A stretch of 64,000 nucleotides of DNA from CBDDKZ01 sp965230415 (GCA_965230415.1 CBDDKZ010000005.1:620001-684000); one strand, 5' to 3'; counted from the stretch's first letter, positions 45,482 to 54,018 are shown. The notes: generated by a model not told the origin, from the sequence alone. Numbers and translations: made by a program.

Positions 45482-45661
45482 TTATATATCTGATACGGTT
45501 ACCAAATGATCCACCTTATCCAACATTCCTTTAATCTGTGGAGTCAATTCAAGCTCTACAGATTTATTAATTTTACCCAATCCAAGCGCCTCTATTGTCA
45601 GCTTTTGATTCTTCGGTCTGTTTATTATACTACGAACCTGTACTATCTTTACGCGTGCCAT
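45482..45661 (-). CDS. rpmD: 50S ribosomal protein L30
   Basis: 59 residues, found by direct reading. Starts MARVKIVQVRSIINRPKNQK, then LTIEALGLGKINKSVELE and LDKVDHLVTV, the complete L30 fold. It fits exactly between rpsE (4 nt) and rplO (2 nt), the normal place of this gene. Confidence 0.97.
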   Translation of the reverse strand: MARVKIVQVRSIINRPKNQKLTIEALGLGKINKSVELELTPQIKGMLDKVDHLVTVSDI

Positions 45662-45665
45662 TCTA

Positions 45666-46184
45666 TTAACCGTTAAATACTTTTTCTAAAGAAATTCCTC
45701 TTTGTTGAGCTATTGTAACAGGATCTCTCATGTTGATTAAAGCATCAAATGTAGCTTTTACAACATTGTGAGGGTTCGATGACCCTTGAGATTTTGCTAA
45801 TACATCTTTAACACCAGCACTATCAAGCACTGCACGCATCGCACCACCCGCGATAACTCCTGTACCAGCAGAAGCAGGCCGAATTAGTACACGGCCTCCG
45901 CCATATTTACCTTTCATCTCATGAGGCACGGTTCCATTAAGAACAGGTACTTTTATAAGATTTTTCTTTGCATCATCGATACCCTTGGTTATTGCATCTG
46001 TTACTTCATTTGCCTTTCCAAGTCCGTAACCTACTACACCATTACCATCTCCGACAACAACAACGGCTGAAAAACTAAATCTTCTACCACCCTTAACAAC
46101 CTTGGCAACACGCTTAATTGCAACCACTTTTTCTTGCAATTCTATGTCGCTGGCTTTAACCTTTTTTATATTAACTTGGCTCAT
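45666..46184 (-). CDS. rpsE: 30S ribosomal protein S5
   Basis: 172 residues. It helps keep decoding accurate near the mRNA entry. The double-stranded RNA-binding-like domain has ELQEKVVAIKRVAKVVKGGR and FSAVVVVGDGNGVVGYG; the C-terminal part has IRPASAGTGVIAGGAMRAVL. Six nucleotides behind rplR. Confidence 0.98.
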   Translation of the reverse strand: MSQVNIKKVKASDIELQEKVVAIKRVAKVVKGGRRFSFSAVVVVGDGNGVVGYGLGKANEVTDAITKGIDDAKKNLIKVPVLNGTVPHEMKGKYGGGRVLIRPASAGTGVIAGGAMRAVLDSAGVKDVLAKSQGSSNPHNVVKATFDALINMRDPVTIAQQRGISLEKVFNG

Positions 46185-46190
46185 AATATC

Positions 46191-46538
46191 TTAGAATTTT
46201 AGTCCTCCTTCACGTGCCCCATCAGCTAATGCCTTTATCTTTCCATGGTACAAATAACCATTTCTGTCAAACACTACGGAATTGATTCCTTTCTCTGTTG
46301 CTTTTTTTGCAATTTCCTGACCTACAGCTGTAGCCATGGACATATTGCAACCACCTTCTAATTTTGTCGAATCTGCGCTCAAAATTGTTTTACCTGTGAC
46401 GTCATCAATCAATTGAACGTAAATTCTCTTGTTGCTTTTAAATACACTAAGTCTAGGCATCTCATTAGAACCAGATAACTTCTTTCTGATACCTTTCTTT
46501 ATTCTAATTCTTCTTTGTTCCTTTTTAGTCGCCATCAC
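46191..46538 (-). CDS. rplR: 50S ribosomal protein L18
   Basis: 115 residues; an adjacent ATG at 46535 is equally possible as the start. It binds 5S rRNA with L5. Recognised from MPRLSVFKSNKRIYVQLIDD, GCNMSMATAVGQEIAKKA and the C-terminal YHGKIKALADGAREGGLKF. Confidence 0.97.
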   Translation of the reverse strand: MMATKKEQRRIRIKKGIRKKLSGSNEMPRLSVFKSNKRIYVQLIDDVTGKTILSADSTKLEGGCNMSMATAVGQEIAKKATEKGINSVVFDRNGYLYHGKIKALADGAREGGLKF

Positions 46539-46544
46539 TTAAAT

Positions 46545-47099
46545 TTATTTAGCTGCAGTTTTACCCGCTTTACGTCTAACAATTTCTCCAACAAAACGAA
46601 CACCCTTACCTTTGTAAGGCTCAATTTTTCTCAAGGACTTCATTTTCGCAGCAATCTGACCAATTAACTGCTTATCAATTGATTCCAATGTAACAATTGG
46701 ATTTTTACCTTTTTCTGTTTCCGCTTTAGCCTGAACTTCTTTTGGCAACGCGAAATAAATTGGATGTGAATACCCCAGGTGGAGTTCCAATACATTGTTG
46801 GAACACGTAGCCTTAAAACCTACACCAACTAACTCCAACTTCTTCTCGTATCCTTTGTTCACGCCTTCTACCATATTCGATAGTAAAGACCTGTAAAGTC
46901 CGTGCATAGCTTTATGTCTCTTCTGTTCAGTGGGTCTTTCCAACACTACTTGTCCATCTTCCACTTTAACAATAAGGTCAACATCAACTAACTGAGTCAG
47001 TTCTCCTTTAGGTCCTTTAACCTTTATCTCGTTATTACCAGCAACGTCTATTGTTACGCCGTCCGGTATGCTTATTGGTTTTTTTCCTATTCGTGACAT
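46545..47099 (-). CDS. rplF: 50S ribosomal protein L6
   Basis: 184 residues from ATG 47099 (MSRIGKKPISIPDGV); a TTG three codons earlier is in frame but matches the family less well. The duplicated L6 fold is present, ending PYKGKGVRFVGEIVRRKAGK. It lies near the factor-binding site of the large subunit. Nine nucleotides behind rpsH. Confidence 0.97.
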   Translation of the reverse strand: MSRIGKKPISIPDGVTIDVAGNNEIKVKGPKGELTQLVDVDLIVKVEDGQVVLERPTEQKRHKAMHGLYRSLLSNMVEGVNKGYEKKLELVGVGFKATCSNNVLELHLGYSHPIYFALPKEVQAKAETEKGKNPIVTLESIDKQLIGQIAAKMKSLRKIEPYKGKGVRFVGEIVRRKAGKTAAK

Positions 47100-47108
47100 T
47101 TCGTACAA

Positions 47109-47507
47109 TTAATAAACATAACACAATACTTCACCACCAACATTACTAGCTTTTGCTTCCTTATCGGTCATCACACCTTTAGAAGTAGAAACAATTGCTA
47201 TTCCCAGTCCATTAAGTACTCTAGGCATTGCCTCAGCACCTGTATATTTTCTTAGACCAGGCTTACTTATTCTCTCCAATTTAGTAATTGCAGACTGCTT
47301 GGTTAAAGGGTTGAATTTCAAGGCTATTTTTATAACACCTTGTAATCCATCACTTTCGAATTTATAATTCTGAATATATCCTTTTTCAAACAGTACCTTC
47401 GTCATTTCGCGCTTAACATTTGAACCAGGAATTGTTACAATTCTATGCTTCGCAATAATTGCATTTCTAATTCTGGTTAAATAATCAGCTATAGGATCAC
47501 TATACAT
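47109..47507 (-). CDS. rpsH: 30S ribosomal protein S8
   Basis: 132 residues. It binds the central domain of 16S rRNA; in E. coli it also represses the spc operon. Recognised from MYSDPIADYLTRIRNAIIAK and the C-terminal GIAIVSTSKGVMTDKEA. It is separated from rpsN by 92 nt with a hairpin and a promoter-like element, while most neighbouring gaps in the cluster are only a few nucleotides. Confidence 0.98.
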   Translation of the reverse strand: MYSDPIADYLTRIRNAIIAKHRIVTIPGSNVKREMTKVLFEKGYIQNYKFESDGLQGVIKIALKFNPLTKQSAITKLERISKPGLRKYTGAEAMPRVLNGLGIAIVSTSKGVMTDKEAKASNVGGEVLCYVY

Positions 47508-47533
47508 TTTTCAATTACATTTAACGACACAAA

Positions 47534-47552
47534 ACCCCCATATTTTGGGGGT
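47534..47552 (-). promoter_or_regulatory. GC-rich hairpin in the rpsN-rpsH gap
   Basis: The stem ACCCCC / GGGGGT with a 7-nt loop stands out in very AT-rich sequence. On the minus strand it is followed by TTTTGTGT, so it might act as an attenuator, as a 5' protective stem of a transcript starting near 47547, or as a protein-binding site. Confidence 0.5.
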
Positions 47553-47553
47553 G

Positions 47554-47561
47554 CAAATATA
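47554..47561 (-). promoter_or_regulatory. -7 element upstream of rpsH
   Basis: TATATTTG on the minus strand is a perfect -7 match. No TTG at 18-21 nt was found, so an internal promoter of the cluster is possible but not certain. Confidence 0.4.
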
Positions 47562-47599
47562 AATATTTAAAATTAAAAATCAGAAATAATTTCCAATTT

Positions 47600-47869
47600 T
47601 TACCAACTTGCTTTAGTAACACCAGGAATTTTACCTTCACTGGCCATTTCTCTAAAGGTTACACGACTAATACCGAATTTACGCATATAGCCCTTCGGAC
47701 GTCCAGTAAGTTTACATCTATTGTGCAAACGCACAGGTGAAGCATTTCTAGGTAATTTATCAAGACCTACATAGTCTCCTTCAGCCTTTAGCTTTGCTCT
47801 TTTTTCGGCGTAACGGTTTACTAGTTTCTCTCTTTTACGCTCTCTTGCTTTAATTGCTTCTCTAGCCAT
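47600..47869 (-). CDS. rpsN: 30S ribosomal protein S14, zinc-free long form
   Basis: 89 residues, the long type without the CxxC zinc motifs; the only Cys is in LHNRCKLTGRPKGYMRKFG. It starts MAREAIKARERKREKLVNRY and ends GKIPGVTKASW. Located in the head of the small subunit. Two nucleotides behind rplE. Confidence 0.98.
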   Translation of the reverse strand: MAREAIKARERKREKLVNRYAEKRAKLKAEGDYVGLDKLPRNASPVRLHNRCKLTGRPKGYMRKFGISRVTFREMASEGKIPGVTKASW

Positions 47870-47871
47870 AA

Positions 47872-48426
47872 TTATTTGTTTTTATCAGCAAAAGGCATTC
47901 CAAATGCTGTTAACAATTCGTATCCTTCTTCATCTGTAGACGCCGTAGTTACAATGGTAATATTCATACCCGTAATATTCTTTACCTTCTCAATACTTAT
48001 TTCCGGGAAGATAATTTGTTCTTTAACACCAAGGGTATAATTACCTCTGCCATCAAAACCTTTCTCACTCACTCCCTGAAAGTCACGTACCCTCGGTAAA
48101 GCAATACTTAAAAGACGATCCAGAAACTCATACATTCTACTTCCTCTAAGCGTAACTTTGGCTCCAATCGGCATTCCTTCGCGTAGCTTAAAATTGGAAA
48201 CGGATTTCTTAGCTATAGTTGAAACAGCTTTCTGACCTGTAATCATACTTAGCTCTTCAACACCCGTTTCGATTACTTTTTTATCTGCAACAGCTCTCCC
48301 AAGTCCTTGATTAATAGTAACTTTAACTACTTTAGGTACTTGCATCACCGACTTATACTGGAATTTATCCTTTAATAAGCCAACGATTTCTTCATTATAC
48401 TTTTCTTTTAAACGCGGAAGTCCCAT
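47872..48426 (-). CDS. rplE: 50S ribosomal protein L5
   Basis: 184 residues. It binds 5S rRNA and touches the P-site tRNA. Recognised from MGLPRLKEKYNEEIVGLLKD, VTLRGSRMYEFLDRLLSIA, FDGRGNYTLGVKEQIIFPEI and TDEEGYELLTAFGMPF. Its start overlaps the rplX stop by 1 nt (TAATG), so translation is coupled. Confidence 0.98.
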   Translation of the reverse strand: MGLPRLKEKYNEEIVGLLKDKFQYKSVMQVPKVVKVTINQGLGRAVADKKVIETGVEELSMITGQKAVSTIAKKSVSNFKLREGMPIGAKVTLRGSRMYEFLDRLLSIALPRVRDFQGVSEKGFDGRGNYTLGVKEQIIFPEISIEKVKNITGMNITIVTTASTDEEGYELLTAFGMPFADKNK

Positions 48427-48752
48427 TATTTTATAATTTCACCACTTTTCTTAGAAAATCTTTCACTTTTTCCGGCCTCATTCTTCTTTCGACCAATTTT
48501 AGTAGCATCACCATTAGCATCAACTACCATCAGGTTACTCACGTGTATACCGGCTTCCTTTTTTTCTATTCCTCCATTAGGATTTGATGCACTCGGCTTG
48601 ATATGCTTTGTAGCAATATTAAAACCTTCTACGAGTGCTCTATCCTTTGAAGGTATAACCTTGATCACTTTACCGGTTTTACCTTTATCATTACCAGCGA
48701 TAATTTTCACAGTATCACCAGTTTTAATATGAATTTTTTTGTTACTTGCCAT
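48426..48752 (-). CDS. rplX: 50S ribosomal protein L24
   Basis: 108 residues from ATG 48752 (MASNKKIHIKTGDTVKIIAG); a GTG one codon earlier is less likely. The KOW motif is at about 10-36 (GNDKGKTGKVIKV), and the C-terminus reads KKNEAGKSERFSKKSG. An early assembly protein of the large subunit. It overlaps rplE by 1 nt. Confidence 0.97.
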   Translation of the reverse strand: MASNKKIHIKTGDTVKIIAGNDKGKTGKVIKVIPSKDRALVEGFNIATKHIKPSASNPNGGIEKKEAGIHVSNLMVVDANGDATKIGRKKNEAGKSERFSKKSGEIIK

Positions 48753-48755
48753 CAC

Positions 48756-49124
48756 TTATAGTACTTCAGGTGCCAATGAAACAATTTTCATAAATTGCTT
48801 TTCTCTTAATTCTCTGCCTACAGGTCCGAATATACGAGTACCTCTTGGCTCATCTTGGGGGTTTAATAAAACTACGGCATTATCCGAGAAACGAATATAT
48901 GAGCCATCTTTTCTTTTAACCTCCTTTTTAGTTCTCACAACAACAGCTTTGGAAACAGTTCCTTTTTTCATATTTGTTGAAGAACCGGTAGATTTCACAG
49001 AAACTACAATTTTATCACCTAAACTTGCATATCTCTTTTTTGTTCCTCCAAGTACTCTAATACAAAGAACTTCCTTTGCTCCACTATTGTCAGCTACAGT
49101 TAATCTACTCTCCTGCTGTATCAT
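48756..49124 (-). CDS. rplN: 50S ribosomal protein L14
   Basis: 122 residues, the exact family length. Starts MIQQESRLTVADNSGAKEVL and contains IRFSDNAVVLLNPQDEPRGT and the final MKIVSLAPEVL. It forms an intersubunit bridge. Two nucleotides behind rpsQ. Confidence 0.98.
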   Translation of the reverse strand: MIQQESRLTVADNSGAKEVLCIRVLGGTKKRYASLGDKIVVSVKSTGSSTNMKKGTVSKAVVVRTKKEVKRKDGSYIRFSDNAVVLLNPQDEPRGTRIFGPVGRELREKQFMKIVSLAPEVL

Positions 49125-49126
49125 GA

Positions 49127-49384
49127 TTATTTTGCTTTCTCGATAATTTCAATTAATCTCCAACGCTTGGATTTACTTAATGGACGCGTTTCCATTATTT
49201 TAACAGTATCTCCAACACCGCATTCTTCCTTTTCATCATGAACATGGAATTTTTTAGTTACCTGTACGAATTTACCGTACATTCCATGTTTCACTTTACG
49301 ATTAACAGCTACAGTAACGGTTTTCTGCATCGCATTACTCACCACCAAACCAATTCTTTCCTTACGTAAATTTCTAGTTTCCAT
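49127..49384 (-). CDS. rpsQ: 30S ribosomal protein S17
   Basis: 85 residues. An OB-fold protein that binds 16S rRNA early. Recognised from METRNLRKERIGLVVSNAMQ, KTVTVAVNRKVKHGMYGKF and METRPLSKSKRWRLIEI. Five nucleotides behind rpmC. Confidence 0.98.
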   Translation of the reverse strand: METRNLRKERIGLVVSNAMQKTVTVAVNRKVKHGMYGKFVQVTKKFHVHDEKEECGVGDTVKIMETRPLSKSKRWRLIEIIEKAK

Positions 49385-49389
49385 TACTA

Positions 49390-49584
49390 CTAAGCCTTTT
49401 TACTTTTTTGCGTAATCTCTGTCTCCAGTCTTGCTATTAACTTTCTAATATTTCTGATTTGCATCGGATTTTCAATATCAGAAATTTTATGTGCAAACTT
49501 CAAGCGCTGAAGATTCCCTTTCTCTTCGTTTCTTTTGGCAGTTAACTCTTCCAAAGTCAACGATTTAATTTCTTCATTTTTCAT
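49390..49584 (-). CDS. rpmC: 50S ribosomal protein L29
   Basis: 64 residues, all-helical. Starts MKNEEIKSLTLEELTAKRNE and contains LQRLKFAHKISDIENPMQIR. It sits near the peptide exit tunnel. Two nucleotides behind rplP. Confidence 0.97.
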   Translation of the reverse strand: MKNEEIKSLTLEELTAKRNEEKGNLQRLKFAHKISDIENPMQIRNIRKLIARLETEITQKSKKA

Positions 49585-49586
49585 AA

Positions 49587-50009
49587 TTAATCTGCTACGT
49601 AATCTCTTCGAACCACAAACTTAGTTTTAATAGGTAGCTTCTGCGCTGCTAGTCTTAAAGACTCTTGAGCCACTTCTTTGCTAATACCTCCTGATTCAAA
49701 CAAAATTCTACCAGGACGTACTGTTGCCACCCAATATTCCGGAGCTCCTTTACCTTTACCCATACGAACCTCTGCAGGTTTTTTCGTGATAGGTTTGTCT
49801 GGAAAAATGCGAATCCACAACTGGCCTTCACGTTTCATATTACGAGTAGCTGCAATACGAGCCGCCTCTATTTGTCGAGCTGTAATCCATCCCGGTTCCA
49901 ATGCTTTAATAGCAAAAGAACCAAAACTAATTGAATGGCCTCTAGTAGCCAATCCCTTCACACGACCTTTCTGCTTTTTTCTAAATTTTGTTCTTTTCGG
50001 TTGTAGCAT
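49587..50009 (-). CDS. rplP: 50S ribosomal protein L16
   Basis: 140 residues. Starts MLQPKRTKFRKKQKGRVKGL, with SFGSFAIKALEPGWITARQI and MGKGKGAPEYWVATVRPGRI. It helps position the A-site tRNA. Thirty nucleotides behind rpsC. Confidence 0.98.
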   Translation of the reverse strand: MLQPKRTKFRKKQKGRVKGLATRGHSISFGSFAIKALEPGWITARQIEAARIAATRNMKREGQLWIRIFPDKPITKKPAEVRMGKGKGAPEYWVATVRPGRILFESGGISKEVAQESLRLAAQKLPIKTKFVVRRDYVAD

Positions 50010-50039
50010 CTCTCAAATTTTTAATGAATCAGAAGCTGA

Positions 50040-50762
50040 TTAATTATTTCGCTTTCTTCTTCTACCTCCACTATTACGCTTACCTGCACCAGATTTTCCT
50101 TGGTTTGGCACACCTACGTTCGGCGATAAATCGCGTTTACCATAAACCTCACCTTTAAAAATCCAGACTTTGATTCCAATTTTACCATACACCGTATGTG
50201 CTTCACTGATGGCATAATCAATATCTGCTCTCAATGTATGAAGAGGTATCCTCCCTTCTTTGTATTGTTCAGAACGAGCCATTTCAGCTCCACCTAAACG
50301 ACCAGATACTTTAATTTTAATACCTTGAGCACCAACTCTCATAGCCGAAGAAATTGCTTGTTTCATCGCTCTTCGGTAAGAAATTCTGGCTTTTAATTGC
50401 TGCGCAATCGATTCTCCAACCAATTTTGCATCAATTTCAGGACGTTTAATTTCAAAAATATTGATTTGAACATCCTTGCTAGTTAATTTTTTTAACTCTT
50501 CTTTGATTTTATCGACTTCCGCACCACCTTTACCGATTACAACACCCGGACGCGCTGTATTAATGGTTAACGTGATACGCTTTAAAGTACGTTCGATAAT
50601 TATCTTTGAAATTCCACCTTTTGGCAAACGCGCTAATACGTATTTCCTAATCTTTTCATCTTCTACCAGTTTGTCTGCAAAATTTTTGCCTCCATACCAA
50701 CTAGAATCCCATCCTTTTATTATCCCTAACCTTAGACCTATTGGGTTAACTTTCTGTCCCAT
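50040..50762 (-). CDS. rpsC: 30S ribosomal protein S3
   Basis: 240 residues. Starts MGQKVNPIGLRLGIIKGWDS; the KH domain has the RPGVVIGKGGAEVDKIKEEL motif, and the C-terminal domain has KVSGRLGGAEMARSEQYKEG. It lines the mRNA entry. The basic C-terminal tail (SGAGKRNSGGRRRKRNN) is typical of the phylum. Four nucleotides behind rplV. Confidence 0.98.
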   Translation of the reverse strand: MGQKVNPIGLRLGIIKGWDSSWYGGKNFADKLVEDEKIRKYVLARLPKGGISKIIIERTLKRITLTINTARPGVVIGKGGAEVDKIKEELKKLTSKDVQINIFEIKRPEIDAKLVGESIAQQLKARISYRRAMKQAISSAMRVGAQGIKIKVSGRLGGAEMARSEQYKEGRIPLHTLRADIDYAISEAHTVYGKIGIKVWIFKGEVYGKRDLSPNVGVPNQGKSGAGKRNSGGRRRKRNN

Positions 50763-50766
50763 ATAA

Positions 50767-51198
50767 TTACGCTTTAGCGGCTTTTGCCTTAGATTTTTTA
50801 CTTGATTCTTTTTTTGCCTCTTCTTGAGCCTCTTCGACTACCGGAGCACTTACTTCATTATGTCCATCAACTATAATGGTCACATGGTTAGAACGTTTTC
50901 TAATTCTATTAGCACGTCCTTGAGGAGCAGGTCTTAATCTCTTTAAGATTCTCCCGCTATCTACATATATTTCTTTTATGTAAAGATCAGCGTCTTCTAC
51001 GCTTGCATCTTCATTTTTTGCCACCCAGTTCGCAATTGCAGAAAGTAAGAGTTTTTCCAATTTAAACGAAGGATGCTGAGGGCTTAACTTTAATACAGCC
51101 AGCGCCTTATCAACACGTTCGCCTCTTACCATATCAGCCACCAATCTCATTTTACGAGGAGAAGTGGGACAATTATTTAATTTTGCTACTGCTTCCAT
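50767..51198 (-). CDS. rplV: 50S ribosomal protein L22 with charged C-terminal extension
   Basis: 143 residues, about 30 longer than E. coli L22. The core has MEAVAKLNNCPTSPRKMRLV and RLRPAPQGRANRIRKRSNHV, the loop that reaches into the exit tunnel. The last about 28 residues alternate Glu/Ala and Lys/Ala (EEAQEEAKKESSKKSKAKAA). Four nucleotides before rpsC. Confidence 0.97.
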   Translation of the reverse strand: MEAVAKLNNCPTSPRKMRLVADMVRGERVDKALAVLKLSPQHPSFKLEKLLLSAIANWVAKNEDASVEDADLYIKEIYVDSGRILKRLRPAPQGRANRIRKRSNHVTIIVDGHNEVSAPVVEEAQEEAKKESSKKSKAKAAKA

Positions 51199-51203
51199 CT
51201 CGA

Positions 51204-51482
51204 TTATCTCTTTCCTTTATCTTTCTTGTTAATATGCCCTCTAAAATTACGAGTAGGAGCAAATTCACCTAATTTATGTCCAACCATGTTCTCAGAAACG
51301 AATACTGGAATAAATTTATTTCCATTATGCACAGCGAATGTGTGACCTACAAAATCAGGTGATATCATTGATCTTCTTGACCAAGTCTTTATTACTTGCT
51401 TCTTACCTGAATTATTCATGGCATCGACTTTATTTTCAAGTCTAAAATCGATATAAGGACCTTTTTTTAATGAACGTGCCAT
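51204..51482 (-). CDS. rpsS: 30S ribosomal protein S19
   Basis: 92 residues. Starts MARSLKKGPYIDFRLENKVD, with TWSRRSMISPDFVGHTFAVH and KLGEFAPTRNFRGH. It forms part of the head with S13. Eleven nucleotides behind rplB and 5 before rplV. Confidence 0.98.
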   Translation of the reverse strand: MARSLKKGPYIDFRLENKVDAMNNSGKKQVIKTWSRRSMISPDFVGHTFAVHNGNKFIPVFVSENMVGHKLGEFAPTRNFRGHINKKDKGKR

Positions 51483-51493
51483 TCAGATATTTT

Positions 51494-52312
51494 TTACTTT
51501 TTTGAAATTATTAATCTGTCAGAGTATTTGTTAGGTCTTCTTGTCTTTTTACCCTTCGTGTAAAGACCATTTCTTGATCTTGGGTGTCCACCAGAAGACT
51601 TACCTTCACCACCACCCATTGGGTGATCTACCGGGTTCATAGCAACACCACGAACTCGAGGTCTTTTACCTAACCATCTATTCCTACCTGCTTTTCCTAA
51701 TCGAACGTTCATTGCATCCGTATTTGATACTGTTCCCACAGTAGCCATACATCTTACTAAAACGTTTCTCATTTCACCCGAAGGTAGCTTTATTGTTGCA
51801 TATTTACCTTCACGTGCAACTAACTGTGCATACGATCCTGCACTTCTAGCCAGTGAAGCTCCTTTTCCAGGTATTATTTCTATATTATGGATAATAGTAC
51901 CTACCGGAATATCACTAAGCGGCAAAGCATTACCAACATCCGGAGAAACACCTGCTCCAGATACAACTTCTTTGCCTACTTCTAAACCAACTGGAGCTAT
52001 TATATATCTTTTTTCACCGTCCTTATAGAAAAGTAAGGCAATTCTTGCATTTCTGTTCGGGTCATATTCGATTGACTTCACTACAGCCGGTACACCAAAC
52101 TTTTCTCTCTTGAAATCGACAACACGATATCTCTTTTTATGACCACCACCAATATTACGCACGGTCATCTTTCCAGAATTATTTCTTCCGCCACTTCTCT
52201 TCTTTGACTTTACCAGACTTTTTTCCGGTGTCGAAGAAGTTATTTCATCAAATACAGGAGCTACTCTGTAACGAGTACCCGGCGTTATCGGATTTAATTT
52301 TCTAACTGCCAT
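51494..52312 (-). CDS. rplB: 50S ribosomal protein L2
   Basis: 272 residues. It helps subunits join and lies close to the peptidyl transferase centre. Recognised from SGGRNNSGKMTVRNIGGGHK, LPLSDIPVGTIIHNIE, and RGVAMNPVDHPMGGGEGKSS with the conserved His near the catalytic centre. Twelve nucleotides behind rplW. Confidence 0.98.
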   Translation of the reverse strand: MAVRKLNPITPGTRYRVAPVFDEITSSTPEKSLVKSKKRSGGRNNSGKMTVRNIGGGHKKRYRVVDFKREKFGVPAVVKSIEYDPNRNARIALLFYKDGEKRYIIAPVGLEVGKEVVSGAGVSPDVGNALPLSDIPVGTIIHNIEIIPGKGASLARSAGSYAQLVAREGKYATIKLPSGEMRNVLVRCMATVGTVSNTDAMNVRLGKAGRNRWLGKRPRVRGVAMNPVDHPMGGGEGKSSGGHPRSRNGLYTKGKKTRRPNKYSDRLIISKK

Positions 52313-52324
52313 AATCTCTCAATC

Positions 52325-52612
52325 TTATATCCCGCTATAAAAATCTATAAATTCACCTTCCTTCAACGAAACCACTGCCTTCTTGAAAGAGGAAGTGCGT
52401 CCGCTCACGATACTAGATTTCGTGTAACGAGATTTAGGTTTCCCTAAATAATTCATTGTATTTACTGATTCAACCGTAACTCCGTAAGTTTTTTCTACAG
52501 CATTCTTAATTTGAATCTTATTGGCGTCTGGATTTACAATAAACCCGTATTTCCCAACTTCATTTAAGTTTGCTACTTTCTCTGTTACTATGGGTCTTAT
52601 TAATACTTCCAT
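52325..52612 (-). CDS. rplW: 50S ribosomal protein L23
   Basis: 95 residues. Starts MEVLIRPIVTEKVANLNEVG, with KIQIKNAVEKTYGVTVESVN. It sits at the tunnel exit, where trigger factor and SRP dock. Two nucleotides behind rplD. Confidence 0.98.
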   Translation of the reverse strand: MEVLIRPIVTEKVANLNEVGKYGFIVNPDANKIQIKNAVEKTYGVTVESVNTMNYLGKPKSRYTKSSIVSGRTSSFKKAVVSLKEGEFIDFYSGI

Positions 52613-52614
52613 GA

Positions 52615-53241
52615 TTAAGCCAATATATCTTGTAGTTTTTCAATCGAACCTTCTATGAACACAACTTGTTCAGCATTCAACAAGTCATAGGTATTTAAAC
52701 TACTTGCTGTTACAATTCGGTTCTTAGGAATGTTTCTTCCCGATAAATAGAAATTCTTATTATCCTCCGGAAGTACAAATAATGTTTTCTTTCCGGAAAC
52801 TGAAATCCCTTCCATCAGTTGTTTAAATTCTTTCGTTTTCGGAGCAGCAAACTCTACTCCTTCAAGTACAGTAATAGCGTCTTCCTTAACCTTATAAGTA
52901 AGTGCACTTTTACGTGCAAGTTCTTTTACTTTATGGTTTAATTTGAAGGTGTAGTTTCTTGGTTTTGGACCAAAAACACGTCCTCCACCTCTAAACACAG
53001 GCGACTTAATACTACCAGCCCTTGCCGTACCAGTACCCTTTTGTTTCTTCAATTTCTTTGTAGACCCGGTAATTTCAGACTTTTCTTTAGCCTTATGTGT
53101 ACCTTGTCTCTGATTGGCCAGATATAATTTTACATCCAGATAAACAGCATGATCGTTAGGCTCAATAGAGAATACATCATCAGAAAGACTAACCTTTCTT
53201 CCTGTATCTTGTCCGGATTTATTTATTATTGATACTTCCAT
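52615..53241 (-). CDS. rplD: 50S ribosomal protein L4
   Basis: 208 residues. The tunnel loop is KKQKGTGTARAGSIKSPVFR followed by GGGRVFGPKPRNY. In E. coli L4 represses the S10 operon through the leader; here the operon begins at rplC with a leader of about 56 nt that has no obvious L4 target. One nucleotide behind rplC. Confidence 0.98.
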   Translation of the reverse strand: MEVSIINKSGQDTGRKVSLSDDVFSIEPNDHAVYLDVKLYLANQRQGTHKAKEKSEITGSTKKLKKQKGTGTARAGSIKSPVFRGGGRVFGPKPRNYTFKLNHKVKELARKSALTYKVKEDAITVLEGVEFAAPKTKEFKQLMEGISVSGKKTLFVLPEDNKNFYLSGRNIPKNRIVTASSLNTYDLLNAEQVVFIEGSIEKLQDILA

Positions 53242-53242
53242 C

Positions 53243-53860
53243 TTATTTCTCTACGATTACATATGAATTTTTAGCACCAGGGACAGATCCGCTTACCAGT
53301 AACAAATTCTTATCAGCAATTACTTTAAGAACTGTCAGGTTTTGAACTTTAACTCTGTCATTACCCATTCTACCTGCCATGCGTAAACCCTTAAAAACAC
53401 GCGAAGGCGTAGAACATGCTCCAATAGCACCAGGTGCTCTTAAGCGGTTATGCTGACCGTGAGTTGCCTGTCCTACACCGCCAAAATTATATCTTTTGAC
53501 TACGCCTTGAAATCCTTTACCTTTTGAAGTACCTACAACATCAACATACTCCCCCTCTTCAAATACATCCTGAATAGATAAAGAATCACCCAGATTCAAC
53601 TCATTATCGAATTCAAATTCGACAAGCTTTCTTTTAGGAGAAACACCAGCCTTTTTAAAATGCCCATTTTGAGCAGCGCTTGTATTCTTCTCCTTTTTAT
53701 CATCATATCCCAACTGCACAGCACTATAGCCGTCCACTTCCTTGGTCTTTATTTGTGTCACAGCACAAGGCCCAAGTTCAAGAACAGTACAAGGTGTATT
53801 ATTTCCTTCCTCGTTATACACACTCGTCATTCCAATTTTTTTTCCTATTAAACCAGGCAT
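53243..53860 (-). CDS. rplC: 50S ribosomal protein L3
   Basis: 205 residues. Starts MPGLIGKKIGMTSVYNEEGN; the central loop GKGFQGVVKRYNFGG reaches the peptidyl transferase centre, and RMAGRMGNDRVKVQNL is present. It is the first gene of its transcription unit, behind a promoter at 53923-53951. Confidence 0.98.
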   Translation of the reverse strand: MPGLIGKKIGMTSVYNEEGNNTPCTVLELGPCAVTQIKTKEVDGYSAVQLGYDDKKEKNTSAAQNGHFKKAGVSPKRKLVEFEFDNELNLGDSLSIQDVFEEGEYVDVVGTSKGKGFQGVVKRYNFGGVGQATHGQHNRLRAPGAIGACSTPSRVFKGLRMAGRMGNDRVKVQNLTVLKVIADKNLLLVSGSVPGAKNSYVIVEK

Positions 53861-53922
53861 CTTTTTTTCTATTAAGACTCACAAATTCAATGTCTTCCCT
53901 TCGCTCCACCCAAAAAGGACTG

Positions 53923-53951
53923 CAAAGTTAATAATATTACTGATATTACAA
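53923..53951 (-). promoter_or_regulatory. Promoter of the rplC (S10-like) operon
   Basis: On the minus strand TTG (53951-53949), an 18-nt spacer and TAACTTTG (53930-53923). The -7 element runs into CAGTCC, exactly as in the rpsL promoter. Predicted start near 53916; the leader is about 56 nt. Confidence 0.7.
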
Positions 53952-53985
53952 AACCTATTTCGAATATATTTTCTGAGAAATAGGC

Positions 53986-54018
53986 ACAAAAAAAGAATCA
54001 CAAAAAGTGATTCTTTTT
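53986..54018 (-). terminator. Terminator between rpsJ and rplC
   Basis: A 12-bp perfect stem (53990-54001 with 54007-54018), A-rich loop of 5 nt, and a T run on the minus strand. It ends the rpsL-rpsG-fusA-rpsJ unit before the rplC promoter. Confidence 0.88.
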
